From the NCBI GenBank assembly GCA_038852315.1, contig JAWCKF010000002.1, forward strand, positions 77,607 through 141,606: 64,000 nucleotides of DNA, given 5' to 3'. Of the stretch, positions 17,274 to 25,500 are shown in pieces. The stretch comes from COMBO-56-21 sp038852315. Its GTDB lineage: Archaea; Thermoplasmatota; Thermoplasmata; UBA10834. The notes beneath the pieces were generated by a model. It ran no database searches, was not told the DNA's origin, and was given only the letters and a program-made list of their open reading frames with translations. Made by a program: the position numbers and the translations under genes. Numbering within the stretch: position 1 is the first letter of the stretch; each line of letters starts with the position of its first letter.

Positions 17274-18847
17274 AGGCGAAGGTCCAGGTCGTGATCTGCA
17301 GCTGCTGCACGGAGATGCCGGCTGTGCTGGACCTCAGCAGGCTGAGAAAGATGGCAGAGGAGTCCAGGAACGTCCTCTCCGTTGTGACTGTGGATTTCGC
17401 CTGCGACGGGAAGAATCTTGCTGACGCGGTGGCCGAGGCTGAGCTGAAGGAGGTTGATAGGGTGCTCGTGCTCGCGTGCAACAAGAAAGACGTCGGCCCA
17501 AGCATCGTCAGGGCATACAGACGCGCGCGCGTGAACGAACACCTCATCGAAGTCGCGGACATAAGGGACGACATCGTATTGCCGCATGCATCCGAGCCCG
17601 TGCGCGCGCAGGCGAAGGCGGAAGCGAGACTTCAGGCCTCGCTCGCCCGGCTTGTGATGCTCACGCCCCTCGAGAGAAAGACGGAAGAGATGAAGACTAG
17701 GAACGTCGTCATCGTCGGAGCGGGCGTGGCGGGTTTGGCAGCAGCCGCAGAGGCTGCAAGGTTGGGCGCGCACACCATCCTCGTCGAGAAGTCGGGCAAG
17801 TCGCTGAAGGCTCCTGGCATCATCATGCCACACACCCAGATCGTGGGTGCCAGCGGGTACGGAGGCAACTTCAAGCTCAGGATAAGGGCCGGAGACAAGA
17901 TCGAGGAGCTCGAGGCTGCTGCGGTCATCATAGCAACGGGCGGCGGATGGACCCAGCTCAGGGGGCCGCTCGCGAAGGCTGTGAAAGACTCCCTTCCTTT
18001 GTACAAGTTCAACGAGCAGCTCACTGCCGGCGCGAAACCGAAATCGCCCGTCGTGATACTCGATACGCCCGACCCTGCTGGGAGGACACTGAAGGCGCAG
18101 GATTTCGCCTGGGAGGAGGCGCTCGAGACCGCCATCGACGTGAGGAAGAGGCATCCCGACACAGAGGTCTACATCGTCTTCCAGGAGATGCGCGCGTTCG
18201 GCCTAACTGAGCTCGAGTACAAGGCAGCCGCAGAAGCGGGCGTTAGGTTCGTCAGATACGATCAGTCAGGCTTGCCAAAGGTGGACCCTAAGTCTCCGAC
18301 GGTACTGAGCGTCAGAGACGCCTCTCACGGAGAGGTCATCAACCTCAGGCTCGGCACGATGGTCTTCGCGTCGATACCTCCGAACCCTGACAACAGAGCC
18401 ATCGCGGATGCCCTGAGAATACCTATGAGCGCCGACGGGGCTATCAGGCGCGGGAGCATACAGCGGGGGCCTATCTCCACACCGCGGCCAGGCATCTTCG
18501 TGTGCGGGTCGGCGCTCTTCCCCAAGCCGCGAGAGGTCGCGGAGCAGGAGGGCAGGGCCGCGGGCGCCATGGGCGGCGAGTTCGTCAAGAGAGGCAGGAT
18601 AGAGTACGGGGGCGTGGTCGCGCAGGTGACTCAGGAGAAGTGTAGCGCCTGCCTGACCTGCGTTAGGACTTGTCCTTACGAGGCGCCTTTCATAGGCACA
18701 GCCAGCAAGGCCGAGATAAGGATACAGGCGTGCCAGGGCTGCGGCATATGCGTGGGCATCTGCCCCAGCAAAGCGATAGAGCTGCTCAACTACACGGACG
18801 ACCAGATAACTGAGGAGACCAGGGTCCTGCTCGGAGGTGACTTCTGA
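17270..18847 (+). CDS. HdrA/QmoB-like FAD and iron-sulfur protein
   Basis: Second HdrA-type subunit (525 aa), overlapping the previous gene by 4 bp. Residues 1-130 match the HdrA N-terminal domain (VICSCCTEM, VLVLACNKKDVGPS, NEHLIEVADIRDD). Then come FAD motif VVIVGAGVAGLAAAAEAARLG and a Rossmann region lacking both the inserted ferredoxin and the QCVGSR cysteines. Two C-terminal ferredoxin motifs end the protein (CSACLTCVRTCP and CQGCGICVGICP). It is thus the complement of its neighbour, as if one HdrA had been divided between two diverged paralogs. With the MvhD-like gene that follows it resembles QmoB cut in two. It probably forms a heterodimer with the upstream protein. Confidence 0.88.
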   Translation: MKAKVQVVICSCCTEMPAVLDLSRLRKMAEESRNVLSVVTVDFACDGKNLADAVAEAELKEVDRVLVLACNKKDVGPSIVRAYRRARVNEHLIEVADIRDDIVLPHASEPVRAQAKAEARLQASLARLVMLTPLERKTEEMKTRNVVIVGAGVAGLAAAAEAARLGAHTILVEKSGKSLKAPGIIMPHTQIVGASGYGGNFKLRIRAGDKIEELEAAAVIIATGGGWTQLRGPLAKAVKDSLPLYKFNEQLTAGAKPKSPVVILDTPDPAGRTLKAQDFAWEEALETAIDVRKRHPDTEVYIVFQEMRAFGLTELEYKAAAEAGVRFVRYDQSGLPKVDPKSPTVLSVRDASHGEVINLRLGTMVFASIPPNPDNRAIADALRIPMSADGAIRRGSIQRGPISTPRPGIFVCGSALFPKPREVAEQEGRAAGAMGGEFVKRGRIEYGGVVAQVTQEKCSACLTCVRTCPYEAPFIGTASKAEIRIQACQGCGICVGICPSKAIELLNYTDDQITEETRVLLGGDF

Positions 18848-19263
18848 TGGCCGACCGGAGGCCCAAGGTCGTGGGATTCTGCTGCGAGCGGCACGGCATC
18901 GACGCCGCCGTGCTGGCCGCAAGAAGTGGCAGGCAGCTTGATGCGAGTGTGCGGCTCGTCAGACTGCCGTGCACCGGCCGCGTGGATGGGCTGCATCTCC
19001 TACGGGCTTTCGAGGACGGAGCGGATGCGGTGTTCGTGCTCGGCTGTCTCGAGAAGAACTGTTACTATGATACGGGCTCCATCGAGGGCAGGAAGCGCGT
19101 CAACTACGTGAAGCAGATGCTGGCGGAGGCGGGTATTGAGAGTGAGAGGCTGGAGATGTTCAACGCCGCATCCTCAAATGCGTGGGCGTTCCCAGAGATA
19201 GTCTCGAAGATGGTCGAGGTAGCGCGCAGGCTCGGTCCCTTAGGCGGAGGTGAGGAGCGATGA
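18847..19263 (+). CDS. mvhD: MvhD/FlpD-type iron-sulfur subunit
   Basis: A 138-aa protein of the MvhD/FlpD family (PF02662), which carries a [2Fe-2S] centre and passes electrons to HdrA. Conserved features are GFCCERHGIDAA (C12, C13), RLPCTGRVDGLHLLRAFEDGADAVFVLGC (C42, C67; quoted here only by position 39-67) and the KNCYYDTGS turn (C72). The usual extra Cys after FCC is replaced by Arg-His. It overlaps the preceding HdrA-like stop by one base and the metV start by four. The context ties it to HdrA-like proteins and to methylene-THF reductase. Confidence 0.9.
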   Translation: MADRRPKVVGFCCERHGIDAAVLAARSGRQLDASVRLVRLPCTGRVDGLHLLRAFEDGADAVFVLGCLEKNCYYDTGSIEGRKRVNYVKQMLAEAGIESERLEMFNAASSNAWAFPEIVSKMVEVARRLGPLGGGEER

Positions 19264-19964
19264 TAGTAGCCAAAAGGAAGCCCTTGGCAGAAATCGCCGA
19301 GATGATCGCCCCCTACCAGAGGATAACAGTCATCGGCTGCAGGAGTTGCGTTGCCATCTGCCTCGCTGGCGGCGAGAAGGAAGTGAAGATGCTCATATCC
19401 GCGCTCAAGGTGAGGAACCGGAAGCTCGGGAAGAGTCAGCATTTCGAGGGGCTCGTAGTCGAGAGGCAGTGCGAGAAGGAGTGGGTCAGGGAAGTGGAAG
19501 AGAAGATACTCGGGTCGGACCTAGTGCTCTCGATGGCGTGCTCGCTGGGCGCCCAGACCATAGGCGACATGTATCCTGAGCGGCTCTGCTTCCCGGCGCT
19601 CAACACTGGCTTCTTCGGGGTCCCGGAAGAGCAGGGCGTCTGGTCGGAGAAATGCGTCGGGTGCGGCAACTGCATCATCCACACCACGGGCGGGATATGT
19701 CCCATCGCCAGGTGCGCCAAGAGCATGTTGAACGGCCCGTGCGGCGGCTCGGCAAACAGGAAGTGCGAGGTCAACCTCGAGATCGACTGCGCATGGGCCG
19801 CCATATATGACAGGCTGAAGCTGCAGAACAGACTCGACCTGATAGAGAGCATCACGCCCGCGAAAGATTGGTCGACGAGCCACTCAGGCGGACGCAGGGT
19901 TTACGTCCGCGAGGATGCAAGACTGACGCCGCATCAGAAAAAGGGCGGGGAGGCTGGTCCATGA
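19260..19964 (+). CDS. metV: MetV: iron-sulfur/zinc partner of methylene-THF reductase
   Basis: A 234-aa protein of the MetV type (methylene-tetrahydrofolate reductase C-terminal, zinc-finger family). In acetogens MetV binds MetF and supplies electrons. Cys motifs are GCRSCVAICLAGG near the N-terminus, MACSLGAQ, and a dense block KCVGCGNCIIHTTGGICP followed by CAKSMLNGPCGG and KCEV. The 50 C-terminal residues are less conserved. It overlaps mvhD by 4 bp (ATGA) and metF by 4 bp (ATGA), so translation is coupled. Homologs form a MetVF core in larger Hdr-linked complexes in bacteria. Confidence 0.92.
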   Translation: MIVAKRKPLAEIAEMIAPYQRITVIGCRSCVAICLAGGEKEVKMLISALKVRNRKLGKSQHFEGLVVERQCEKEWVREVEEKILGSDLVLSMACSLGAQTIGDMYPERLCFPALNTGFFGVPEEQGVWSEKCVGCGNCIIHTTGGICPIARCAKSMLNGPCGGSANRKCEVNLEIDCAWAAIYDRLKLQNRLDLIESITPAKDWSTSHSGGRRVYVREDARLTPHQKKGGEAGP

Positions 19965-20878
19965 AAGCTGGCAGCAACTTGGAGAAGGTGCTCGAATCAG
20001 GCGCGTTCGCCGTGACCGCTGAAATCGGTCCCCCGCAGTCGGCGAATCCGGAGCCGCTCATCCACCATGCGAGGATGCTGAAAGGCTATGCTGATGCGTT
20101 CAACCTCACGGATAACCAGACCGCCGTCGTGAGGCTGTCCAGCATCGCCAGCGCAGTCATAATCATGCGCGAGGGAGTCGAGCCTGTCATCCAGATGACC
20201 TGCAGGGACAGGAACAGGATAGCTCTCCAGAGCGACCTGTTCGGCGCGGCCGCGCTGGGCGTCAAGAACGTGCTGTGCCTAACCGGCGACCACCAGACCT
20301 TCGGGAACGAGAAGGGGGCGAAGAGCGTTTTCGACTTCGACTCGATCGTTGAGCTGCAGACCTTCAACTCCCTTCGGACCGAGGGCAAACAGGTCGGGGG
20401 CGAGGTCATCAAGGACCCGCCGAAGGTGTACCTAGGATGCGCGGAGAACCCGTTCGCGACACCTTACGAGTTCAGGGTCTCGCGACTCGCGAAGAAAGTG
20501 GTTGCGGGCGCCGACTTCTGCCAGACACAGGCCATATTCGACATGGACATGTTTGAGCGATGGATGGAGGAGGTGCGCTCGAGAGGGCTCGATAAGAAGA
20601 TCCACATACTCGCCGGCGTGATTCCTATGAAGTCGGTCGGCGCCGCGAGGTACATGAAGAACAAGGTGCCGGGCATGATAGTTCCCAACCACATAGTAGA
20701 CCGGATGAAGAACGCTAAGGATCCGAAGGAAGAGGGCATCAAGCTCTGCGTCGAGCAGATCGAGCACCTAAAGACCATCAAGGGCGTCCACGGGGTGCAC
20801 ATAATGGCTGTGGCCTGGGAGGAGATCGTGCCGAAGATAGTCGAGATGGCTGGCCTCCTGCCGCGCCCGACAACGTAG
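19961..20878 (+). CDS. metF: Methylenetetrahydrofolate reductase
   Basis: Reduces methylene-THF to 5-methyl-THF on FAD. The 305-aa TIM-barrel length is standard for the catalytic domain alone. The EIGPP segment with catalytic Glu21 aligns with EISPP of other MetF. NLTDNQTAVVRLSSIA, QMTCRDRNRIALQSDL and CLTGDH are hallmark strands, and QTQAIFDMD is the late flavin/substrate strand. Start ATG 19961 overlaps the metV stop. The frame upstream to 19868 is metV in another phase. Last gene of the hdrA-hdrA'-mvhD-metV-metF operon. An isolated MetF normally takes NADH, but here the HdrA/MvhD partners suggest flavin-based electron transfer. Confidence 0.96.
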   Translation: MKAGSNLEKVLESGAFAVTAEIGPPQSANPEPLIHHARMLKGYADAFNLTDNQTAVVRLSSIASAVIIMREGVEPVIQMTCRDRNRIALQSDLFGAAALGVKNVLCLTGDHQTFGNEKGAKSVFDFDSIVELQTFNSLRTEGKQVGGEVIKDPPKVYLGCAENPFATPYEFRVSRLAKKVVAGADFCQTQAIFDMDMFERWMEEVRSRGLDKKIHILAGVIPMKSVGAARYMKNKVPGMIVPNHIVDRMKNAKDPKEEGIKLCVEQIEHLKTIKGVHGVHIMAVAWEEIVPKIVEMAGLLPRPTT

Positions 20879-20913
20879 TCGCTTCGTGCCGCAGCATGAG
20901 CCGCATGAAAAAC

Positions 20914-20922
20914 GTTATAAAC
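20914..20922 (+). promoter_or_regulatory. TATA box of purH
   Basis: GTTATAAAC about 80 bp before the purH ATG. It separates purH transcription from the metF operon. A ribosome site AAAGGAG lies at 20981-20987. Confidence 0.5.
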
Positions 20923-20999
20923 AGCCAGGGGATAACCTTGTCGCATACCTTTTGCTCACCGGGGAGGGATGCTCAAGCGGAAAGGAGTGAGTGTAGCTC

Positions 21000-22556
21000 A
21001 TGAGCAGAGTGAAGAGAGCTTTGGTAAGCGTGTCAGACAAGACTGGCGTAGTGGAATTCGCGAAAGGCCTGGCCGAGCTCGGCGTCGAGATACTATCCAC
21101 GGGAGGAACGATGGCCGCGCTTGAGAAGGCGGGCGTGCCCGTCATAGGGGTGTCCGATGTCACCAAGTTCCCCGAGATGCTCGATGGACGCGTCAAGACT
21201 TTGCATCCCGCGATACATGGGGCGTTGCTGGCGATCAGAGACAAACCGGAGCACATGGAGGCGATCAAGAGGCACGGGATCGAGCCGATAGACATGGTCG
21301 TAGTCAACCTGTATCCGTTCGAGGCGACCACAGCCAAGCCGGGCGTGAGCCTCGAGGACATCATCGAGAACATCGACATCGGCGGACCGTCAATGATAAG
21401 GTCCGCGGCCAAGAATCATGCAGCCGTCGCAGTGGTCACTAGCCCGGAGCAGTACGGTCCCGTACTCGCGGAGCTCAGGGAGAACGACTGCCGCCTCAGC
21501 GACGACACGAGGCGGAGGCTCGCGCTCGAGGCATTCAGGACGACCGCAAGGTACGACAGCGCTATCGCGCACTACCTAAGCAAGAAGTTCGCGGCTGGAG
21601 AACTGTTTCCGAGGAACCTCACGCTTTCCTTCGAGAAGATCGGAGACCTCAGGTACGGGGAGAACCCGCACCAGAAAGCCGCGTTCTACAAGGACTTGTT
21701 CGACCAGACGCCTCTGAGCGTGGCCGCCGCTGAGAAGCTTCACGGGAAGGAGATATCATACTGCAACGTCCTGGATCTTGACGCCGCGCTGGCGATAGTT
21801 TCGGATTTCAAGAGGCCCACGGCGGCAGTGATAAAGCACACGAACCCGTCTGGAGTGGCATCAGCTGACACAATAGCGGAGGCGTTCAGGATCGCATACA
21901 ACGCAGACCCTGTGAGTGCTTTCGGTTGTGTAGTCGGTCTGAACAGACCTGTCGACATGGAGACCGCTAGGGAGATTGGTTCTCACTTCGTCGAGGCAGT
22001 CATCGCGCCCTCCTACGATCCGGACGCGGAGAAGCATTTGGAGGCAAAGAAGAACATCAGGCTGCTGAGGACGAACGTCCCGATACAGAGAGAGGAAGGA
22101 CGCCTTTTCATGGCCAAGGTGAAGGGGGGACTCCTGGTGCAGACGGACCCGTATGCCGAACTCGACACTTCCAAGCTGAAGGTCGTTACGAAGAAGAGGC
22201 CGACTCAGGAGGAGCTCGAGGCAATGGTCTTCGGCGTGAAGGTCGCCAGGCACATAAAATCCAACACGATACTCCTGGTCAAGGGCGAGAGGACCGTCGG
22301 CGTTGGCGCCGGCCAGATGAGCAGGGTCGATGCGACCAGGATTGCCGGATGGAAGGCCGGACCCGAGGCCAAGGGCAGCGTGCTCGTATCCGACGCGTTC
22401 TTCCCCTTCAGGGACGGCGTAGACGAGGCCGCGAAGGTCGGCGTGTCGGCCATAGTGCAGCCAGGCGGCTCAGTAAGGGATGACGAGGCCATAGCTGCGG
22501 CGGATGAGCACGGAATAGCGATGGTCTTCAGCGGTCTGAGGCTGTTCAAGCACTGA
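21000..22556 (+). CDS. purH: PurH: AICAR formyltransferase / IMP cyclohydrolase
   Basis: Bifunctional last enzyme of purine synthesis; the formyl donor is 10-formyl-THF. 518 aa, normal length. The N-terminal MGS-like cyclohydrolase domain (ALVSVSDKTGVVEFAKGL, STGGTMAAL, GRVKTLHPAIHGALL) is followed by the transformylase domain (RYGENPHQKAA, IKHTNPSGVA and the DAFFPFRDGVD region). AAAGGAG lies 12 bases before ATG 21000. Many archaea use PurP/PurO instead. A THF-dependent PurH beside Fhs, FolD and MetF fits a cell with a genuine THF pool. Its own TATA box separates it from metF. Confidence 0.97.
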   Translation: MSRVKRALVSVSDKTGVVEFAKGLAELGVEILSTGGTMAALEKAGVPVIGVSDVTKFPEMLDGRVKTLHPAIHGALLAIRDKPEHMEAIKRHGIEPIDMVVVNLYPFEATTAKPGVSLEDIIENIDIGGPSMIRSAAKNHAAVAVVTSPEQYGPVLAELRENDCRLSDDTRRRLALEAFRTTARYDSAIAHYLSKKFAAGELFPRNLTLSFEKIGDLRYGENPHQKAAFYKDLFDQTPLSVAAAEKLHGKEISYCNVLDLDAALAIVSDFKRPTAAVIKHTNPSGVASADTIAEAFRIAYNADPVSAFGCVVGLNRPVDMETAREIGSHFVEAVIAPSYDPDAEKHLEAKKNIRLLRTNVPIQREEGRLFMAKVKGGLLVQTDPYAELDTSKLKVVTKKRPTQEELEAMVFGVKVARHIKSNTILLVKGERTVGVGAGQMSRVDATRIAGWKAGPEAKGSVLVSDAFFPFRDGVDEAAKVGVSAIVQPGGSVRDDEAIAAADEHGIAMVFSGLRLFKH

Positions 22557-22582
22557 GCGGATCGGCCACGCTCTGGTACGGC

Positions 22583-23251
22583 TCACTCCCTCGGCCATCC
22601 CAGCAGGGTGGCATCCGAGTCCTCCTCCCTTTCGAAGTCGAACCGCACCCATCTCGGCTTCACATCTAGGCCCCTGAAGTGTCTGATCCTGACATGCCTG
22701 TGGAAGGATTCATCCATTCGCATCTCTAGGACACCGTCTACCACGGTGGACAGCATCGATATCTGGTCCTCCGGAACGATGTCCCGGTGCACAGTCGCGG
22801 TCAGCTTCCCGCTCATCTTGGCCATCGACACGAGCGCGTCGAAAAACGTGCCGACGACGCTGGAGTCGTGGCGGAGATAGAGCGGCGTCAGCGAATCGAA
22901 AATCACCTTCACAGGCTGACCGCCGACCGCAACGATGCCTTCCTCGGTCCTCTCGAGGACTTCCTCCAGATTGCCAAGGTCGGAAAACTCACCTGATGTC
23001 GCATCAGACACATCGCCTTCGCCTGAACTGGAGAAGTCAGTCACAGATAGGCGTCCCAGAGTCTCGTACTCCACAGGGTCTGCCCCGAAAAGCCTGAACT
23101 GACGGCGCACATGATCCGCGTCCGTGTTCGTCTCGACGAACACCACCCGCTCGCCAGCCGCGAGGCACCGCGATGCGAGATAGCAGCAGAACTCGAACAT
23201 CCCTGTGCGCGGATCGCCGACCACGAGCACGGCGTAGTTCCTAGGCAGCAT
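22583..23251 (-). CDS. KaiC-like RecA-fold protein with degenerate P-loop
   Basis: A 222-aa single RecA-fold domain resembling KaiC/GvpD-type ATPases but with a broken nucleotide site: the P-loop position reads VVGDPRTGMFEF, so the catalytic Lys is replaced by Met. The Walker B-like VIFDSLTPLY is intact. The C-terminus has the typical TVHRDIVPEDQ and VDGVLEMRM strands. It probably serves a regulatory or scaffolding role with the 527-aa ATPase encoded 36 bp upstream in the same operon. Function in the cell is unknown. A Ser/Asp-rich insert lies near residues 70-90. Confidence 0.75.
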   Translation of the reverse strand: MLPRNYAVLVVGDPRTGMFEFCCYLASRCLAAGERVVFVETNTDADHVRRQFRLFGADPVEYETLGRLSVTDFSSSGEGDVSDATSGEFSDLGNLEEVLERTEEGIVAVGGQPVKVIFDSLTPLYLRHDSSVVGTFFDALVSMAKMSGKLTATVHRDIVPEDQISMLSTVVDGVLEMRMDESFHRHVRIRHFRGLDVKPRWVRFDFEREEDSDATLLGWPRE

Positions 23252-23287
23252 GTCCGACCCAACCGCGGGATTGGCTCCGGATTGGGC

Positions 23288-24871
23288 TCACAGTATGGGC
23301 ACGAGCTTCGGCCGGAAGTCGCCAGGTTCAGGTTCGGTCATCGCATGAGGCATCGTGTACGGCTCCTCACCCCTGATCGTGGTGACCCCCGAGAGCTTGT
23401 CGATGCGCAGGTGCGTGTGGGCCAGATCTGCCAACCGACTGGTCGACTTCACGGATGGGGTGACGGTCGCCACGAACACGCCGTCGTTGTTCATCAGAGA
23501 TGTCAGGAACTCCATGAGCCCGTCAAGTACCCCGGGGCCGTAAACCGATTCCAACGAATCAAAACCTATCATGGCGAGGTTGGGCGCGCCGGTCTTCCTG
23601 AGGGCGTATGAGATGTCCTGCCACTTCATGTCAACCCTCACATCCTCCCCCTCGAGGGTCATCGCATACGGCTTCTGCGTGCCCGAGACACCGTGCGGCT
23701 CCAGAATCCTCACGTTGTTGTCGAAGTCCTCCTCGCTTATGAACCCCACGAGCTCCTCCCTCGCTGTGTCTGCGCCCGTCTTCTTGGTGGGCATCCAAGC
23801 GACACCCCTGCCCTGGAGAGCGAAATTGCATATGATAGCGTTCTCGATCTGAGCGGATGACACAACGGGCACACCGGGGCTGAGCTCGATAAGTGCGATT
23901 GTGCCCTTCCTTAGCCCGCCGCCGATCATCGCGTCCAGGTCCGGGTTGCCAGTCGAAACGTGCTTCGGGTCCGGGTCCGGCAGTGCGGACACGGGCTTAG
24001 GCTTCTCAGGTTTCAGGTACCTCGAGTACTCGAAAGTCCTCACCCTGCCGCCGAGCAGAGTATAGACATACTTCGGCTGACGTATCTCGCATCCCCTGAG
24101 CTTGAGTATGTCCAGCTCCCTCACCCGCCGGCCCGTCGAGTTGTCCACGCTGAGGTATATGACGCCGTCGCCCAGGTAGTCCAGGAGCGGGTCTGGCGTC
24201 TCGAGGACGTACACGACGTTCGTCCCCACGCCCTCCACGAGGTCCCTCTGAAGAGCGTTGATTATCTTGGCTGGAGGGATGCCGTACTTCTCCGCGAGAG
24301 CGTCTATGCTGTCGATCACGACCAGAGTCCTCTCGGGGAGAGCCTTGTCGACCACGTCGTAGGCCATCTCAATCTCCGGCATCGCCGAACCCACAGTCAC
24401 TGTCAGCTCCTGTTCGCCCGAAGGCTCGGCGACGGGCTCCTCCCCGCCGCTCTCGATCAGACCCTGGAGTCTCATGAGCTCCTTCCGAGGGCTCTTGACT
24501 TTCTCGCTCTTCAGCTCGCCCTTTATTGCTGCCAACCCGAGCAATATCTTCTCCACCTGCTCCTCTGAATCAGCTTTCTTCCTGACCTTCTTCCTCGCCC
24601 TGAGTATCTCTCCCTCCTTGACCTTCTCGAGCAGCCATGGGAACTGGTTGAACAGGGACTGATCGGAGACCCTGGTCGACATGTAGTAGCTCTGCTGAAC
24701 GGCCGCCAGCTCCTCGATGATCTGGAGCGCGAGCGTAGTCTTGCCGGTCCCCGCCATGCCCCTCAGTATCATCGAATGTCCTCCAGGGCTCGACAAGAAT
24801 CTCACTATCTCCCTCGGGAAGTTCGTGCCCCCAGACTCCTTCTTCGCCACCATCTCACCCAACTCCTTCAT
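23288..24871 (-). CDS. KaiC/GvpD-type P-loop ATPase, two RecA-like halves
   Basis: A 527-aa ATPase. The first RecA-like half has an intact P-loop (RGMAGTGKTTLALQI, G38-T45) and Walker B LVVIDSIDAL, interrupted by a ~100-residue charged, probably coiled insert. The second half (from about residue 315, STGNPDLDAMIGGGLRKG) is KaiC-like in order but its P-loop position reads ELSPGVPVVSS, without GKT. It ends with RGEEPYTMPHAMTEPEPGD. GvpD-type proteins with this plan are frequent in Thermoplasmata-type genomes, but no gas-vesicle genes are visible here. The start overlaps the stop of the winged-helix gene by 4 bp (ATGA), so the two are translationally coupled. Confidence 0.78.
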   Translation of the reverse strand: MKELGEMVAKKESGGTNFPREIVRFLSSPGGHSMILRGMAGTGKTTLALQIIEELAAVQQSYYMSTRVSDQSLFNQFPWLLEKVKEGEILRARKKVRKKADSEEQVEKILLGLAAIKGELKSEKVKSPRKELMRLQGLIESGGEEPVAEPSGEQELTVTVGSAMPEIEMAYDVVDKALPERTLVVIDSIDALAEKYGIPPAKIINALQRDLVEGVGTNVVYVLETPDPLLDYLGDGVIYLSVDNSTGRRVRELDILKLRGCEIRQPKYVYTLLGGRVRTFEYSRYLKPEKPKPVSALPDPDPKHVSTGNPDLDAMIGGGLRKGTIALIELSPGVPVVSSAQIENAIICNFALQGRGVAWMPTKKTGADTAREELVGFISEEDFDNNVRILEPHGVSGTQKPYAMTLEGEDVRVDMKWQDISYALRKTGAPNLAMIGFDSLESVYGPGVLDGLMEFLTSLMNNDGVFVATVTPSVKSTSRLADLAHTHLRIDKLSGVTTIRGEEPYTMPHAMTEPEPGDFRPKLVPIL

Positions 24872-25329
24872 GCACCATCCTTCGAGCGTTCCTTCGGCCT
24901 GAGCAGGCCACTGGCCGCCGCCTCATCCTCTTCCTCGATGAGCTTGATCTCCTTCCACTCTCCTCCGAAGTCCTGTATCTGCCCCGTGACCATCTGGAAC
25001 CTGACTCTGAGCTTTCCGCCCTCGAAGAATATGTACGCGTTCTTGAGCTGGGACAGGTAGAGCACTATCCTTTTGCCCTGCTGCGTGAGGGCCCTCTCGA
25101 CAGGCCTGAGAAGCCCTGCCTTCTCGAGCACGTGTATGCGCCTGTAGCATGCGGCGATGGGTATGTTCAACTTGGCGCTGAGCTCAAGAGCGTGCTTCGG
25201 CCGCCGAGAGCACGCGACAAGTATCTTGGCAGCGTAGGTGTCCATAATGAGCCGAGATGCCTCGATTGGATCCAAACCAACGGCCTCCGTGCCGTCCAGC
25301 CCATCGGTTCCGTAGGGGGGCGGACCCAT
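24868..25329 (-). CDS. ArsR-like winged-helix regulator
   Basis: Predicted DNA-binding protein (153 aa) with a winged HTH (MDTYAAKILVACSRRPKHA, LSAKLNIPIAACYRRIHVLEKAGLL) and a beta-rich C-terminal part (YLSQLKNAYIFFEGGKLRVRF), ending acidic and charged. I start at ATG 25329. The frame extends to 25431, but the TATA element at 25381-25390 puts transcription start near 25360, excluding that. First gene of a three-gene cassette with the two KaiC-like ATPases. It may be the output of an ATP-dependent signalling module; that is inference from order and overlap. Confidence 0.78.
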   Translation of the reverse strand: MGPPPYGTDGLDGTEAVGLDPIEASRLIMDTYAAKILVACSRRPKHALELSAKLNIPIAACYRRIHVLEKAGLLRPVERALTQQGKRIVLYLSQLKNAYIFFEGGKLRVRFQMVTGQIQDFGGEWKEIKLIEEEDEAAASGLLRPKERSKDGA

Positions 25330-25380
25330 GGGGCAGGATACACCTTGTGTCGCTCTGGAGAAACGAATATACTCCTGGCG

Positions 25381-25390
25381 TTTAATATGG
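25381..25390 (-). promoter_or_regulatory. TATA box of winged-helix/KaiC cassette
   Basis: Minus-strand CCATATTAAA, about 57 bp before ATG 25329, giving a leader of roughly 30 nt. It drives the three-gene unit 25329-22583. Confidence 0.45.
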
Positions 25391-25500
25391 TTTCTATCCA
25401 CCAACGAAGCTCCAACCAGGCTGTGCGACACAAACCTTTTTCGCCTGAAAGGCGGGTGCCAACCATAGGCGCGCGCCGCTCACATCGGATGTGAATCGCC

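Noticed and set aside
16859..18154. 431-aa minus-strand open frame
   Set aside because: Antisense to both HdrA-like genes; no recognisable motif.
23288..24871. Gas-vesicle cluster suggested by the GvpD-like ATPase
   Set aside because: No GvpA, GvpF/L, GvpN or other structural genes are present. GvpD-type ATPases occur widely without gas vesicles.
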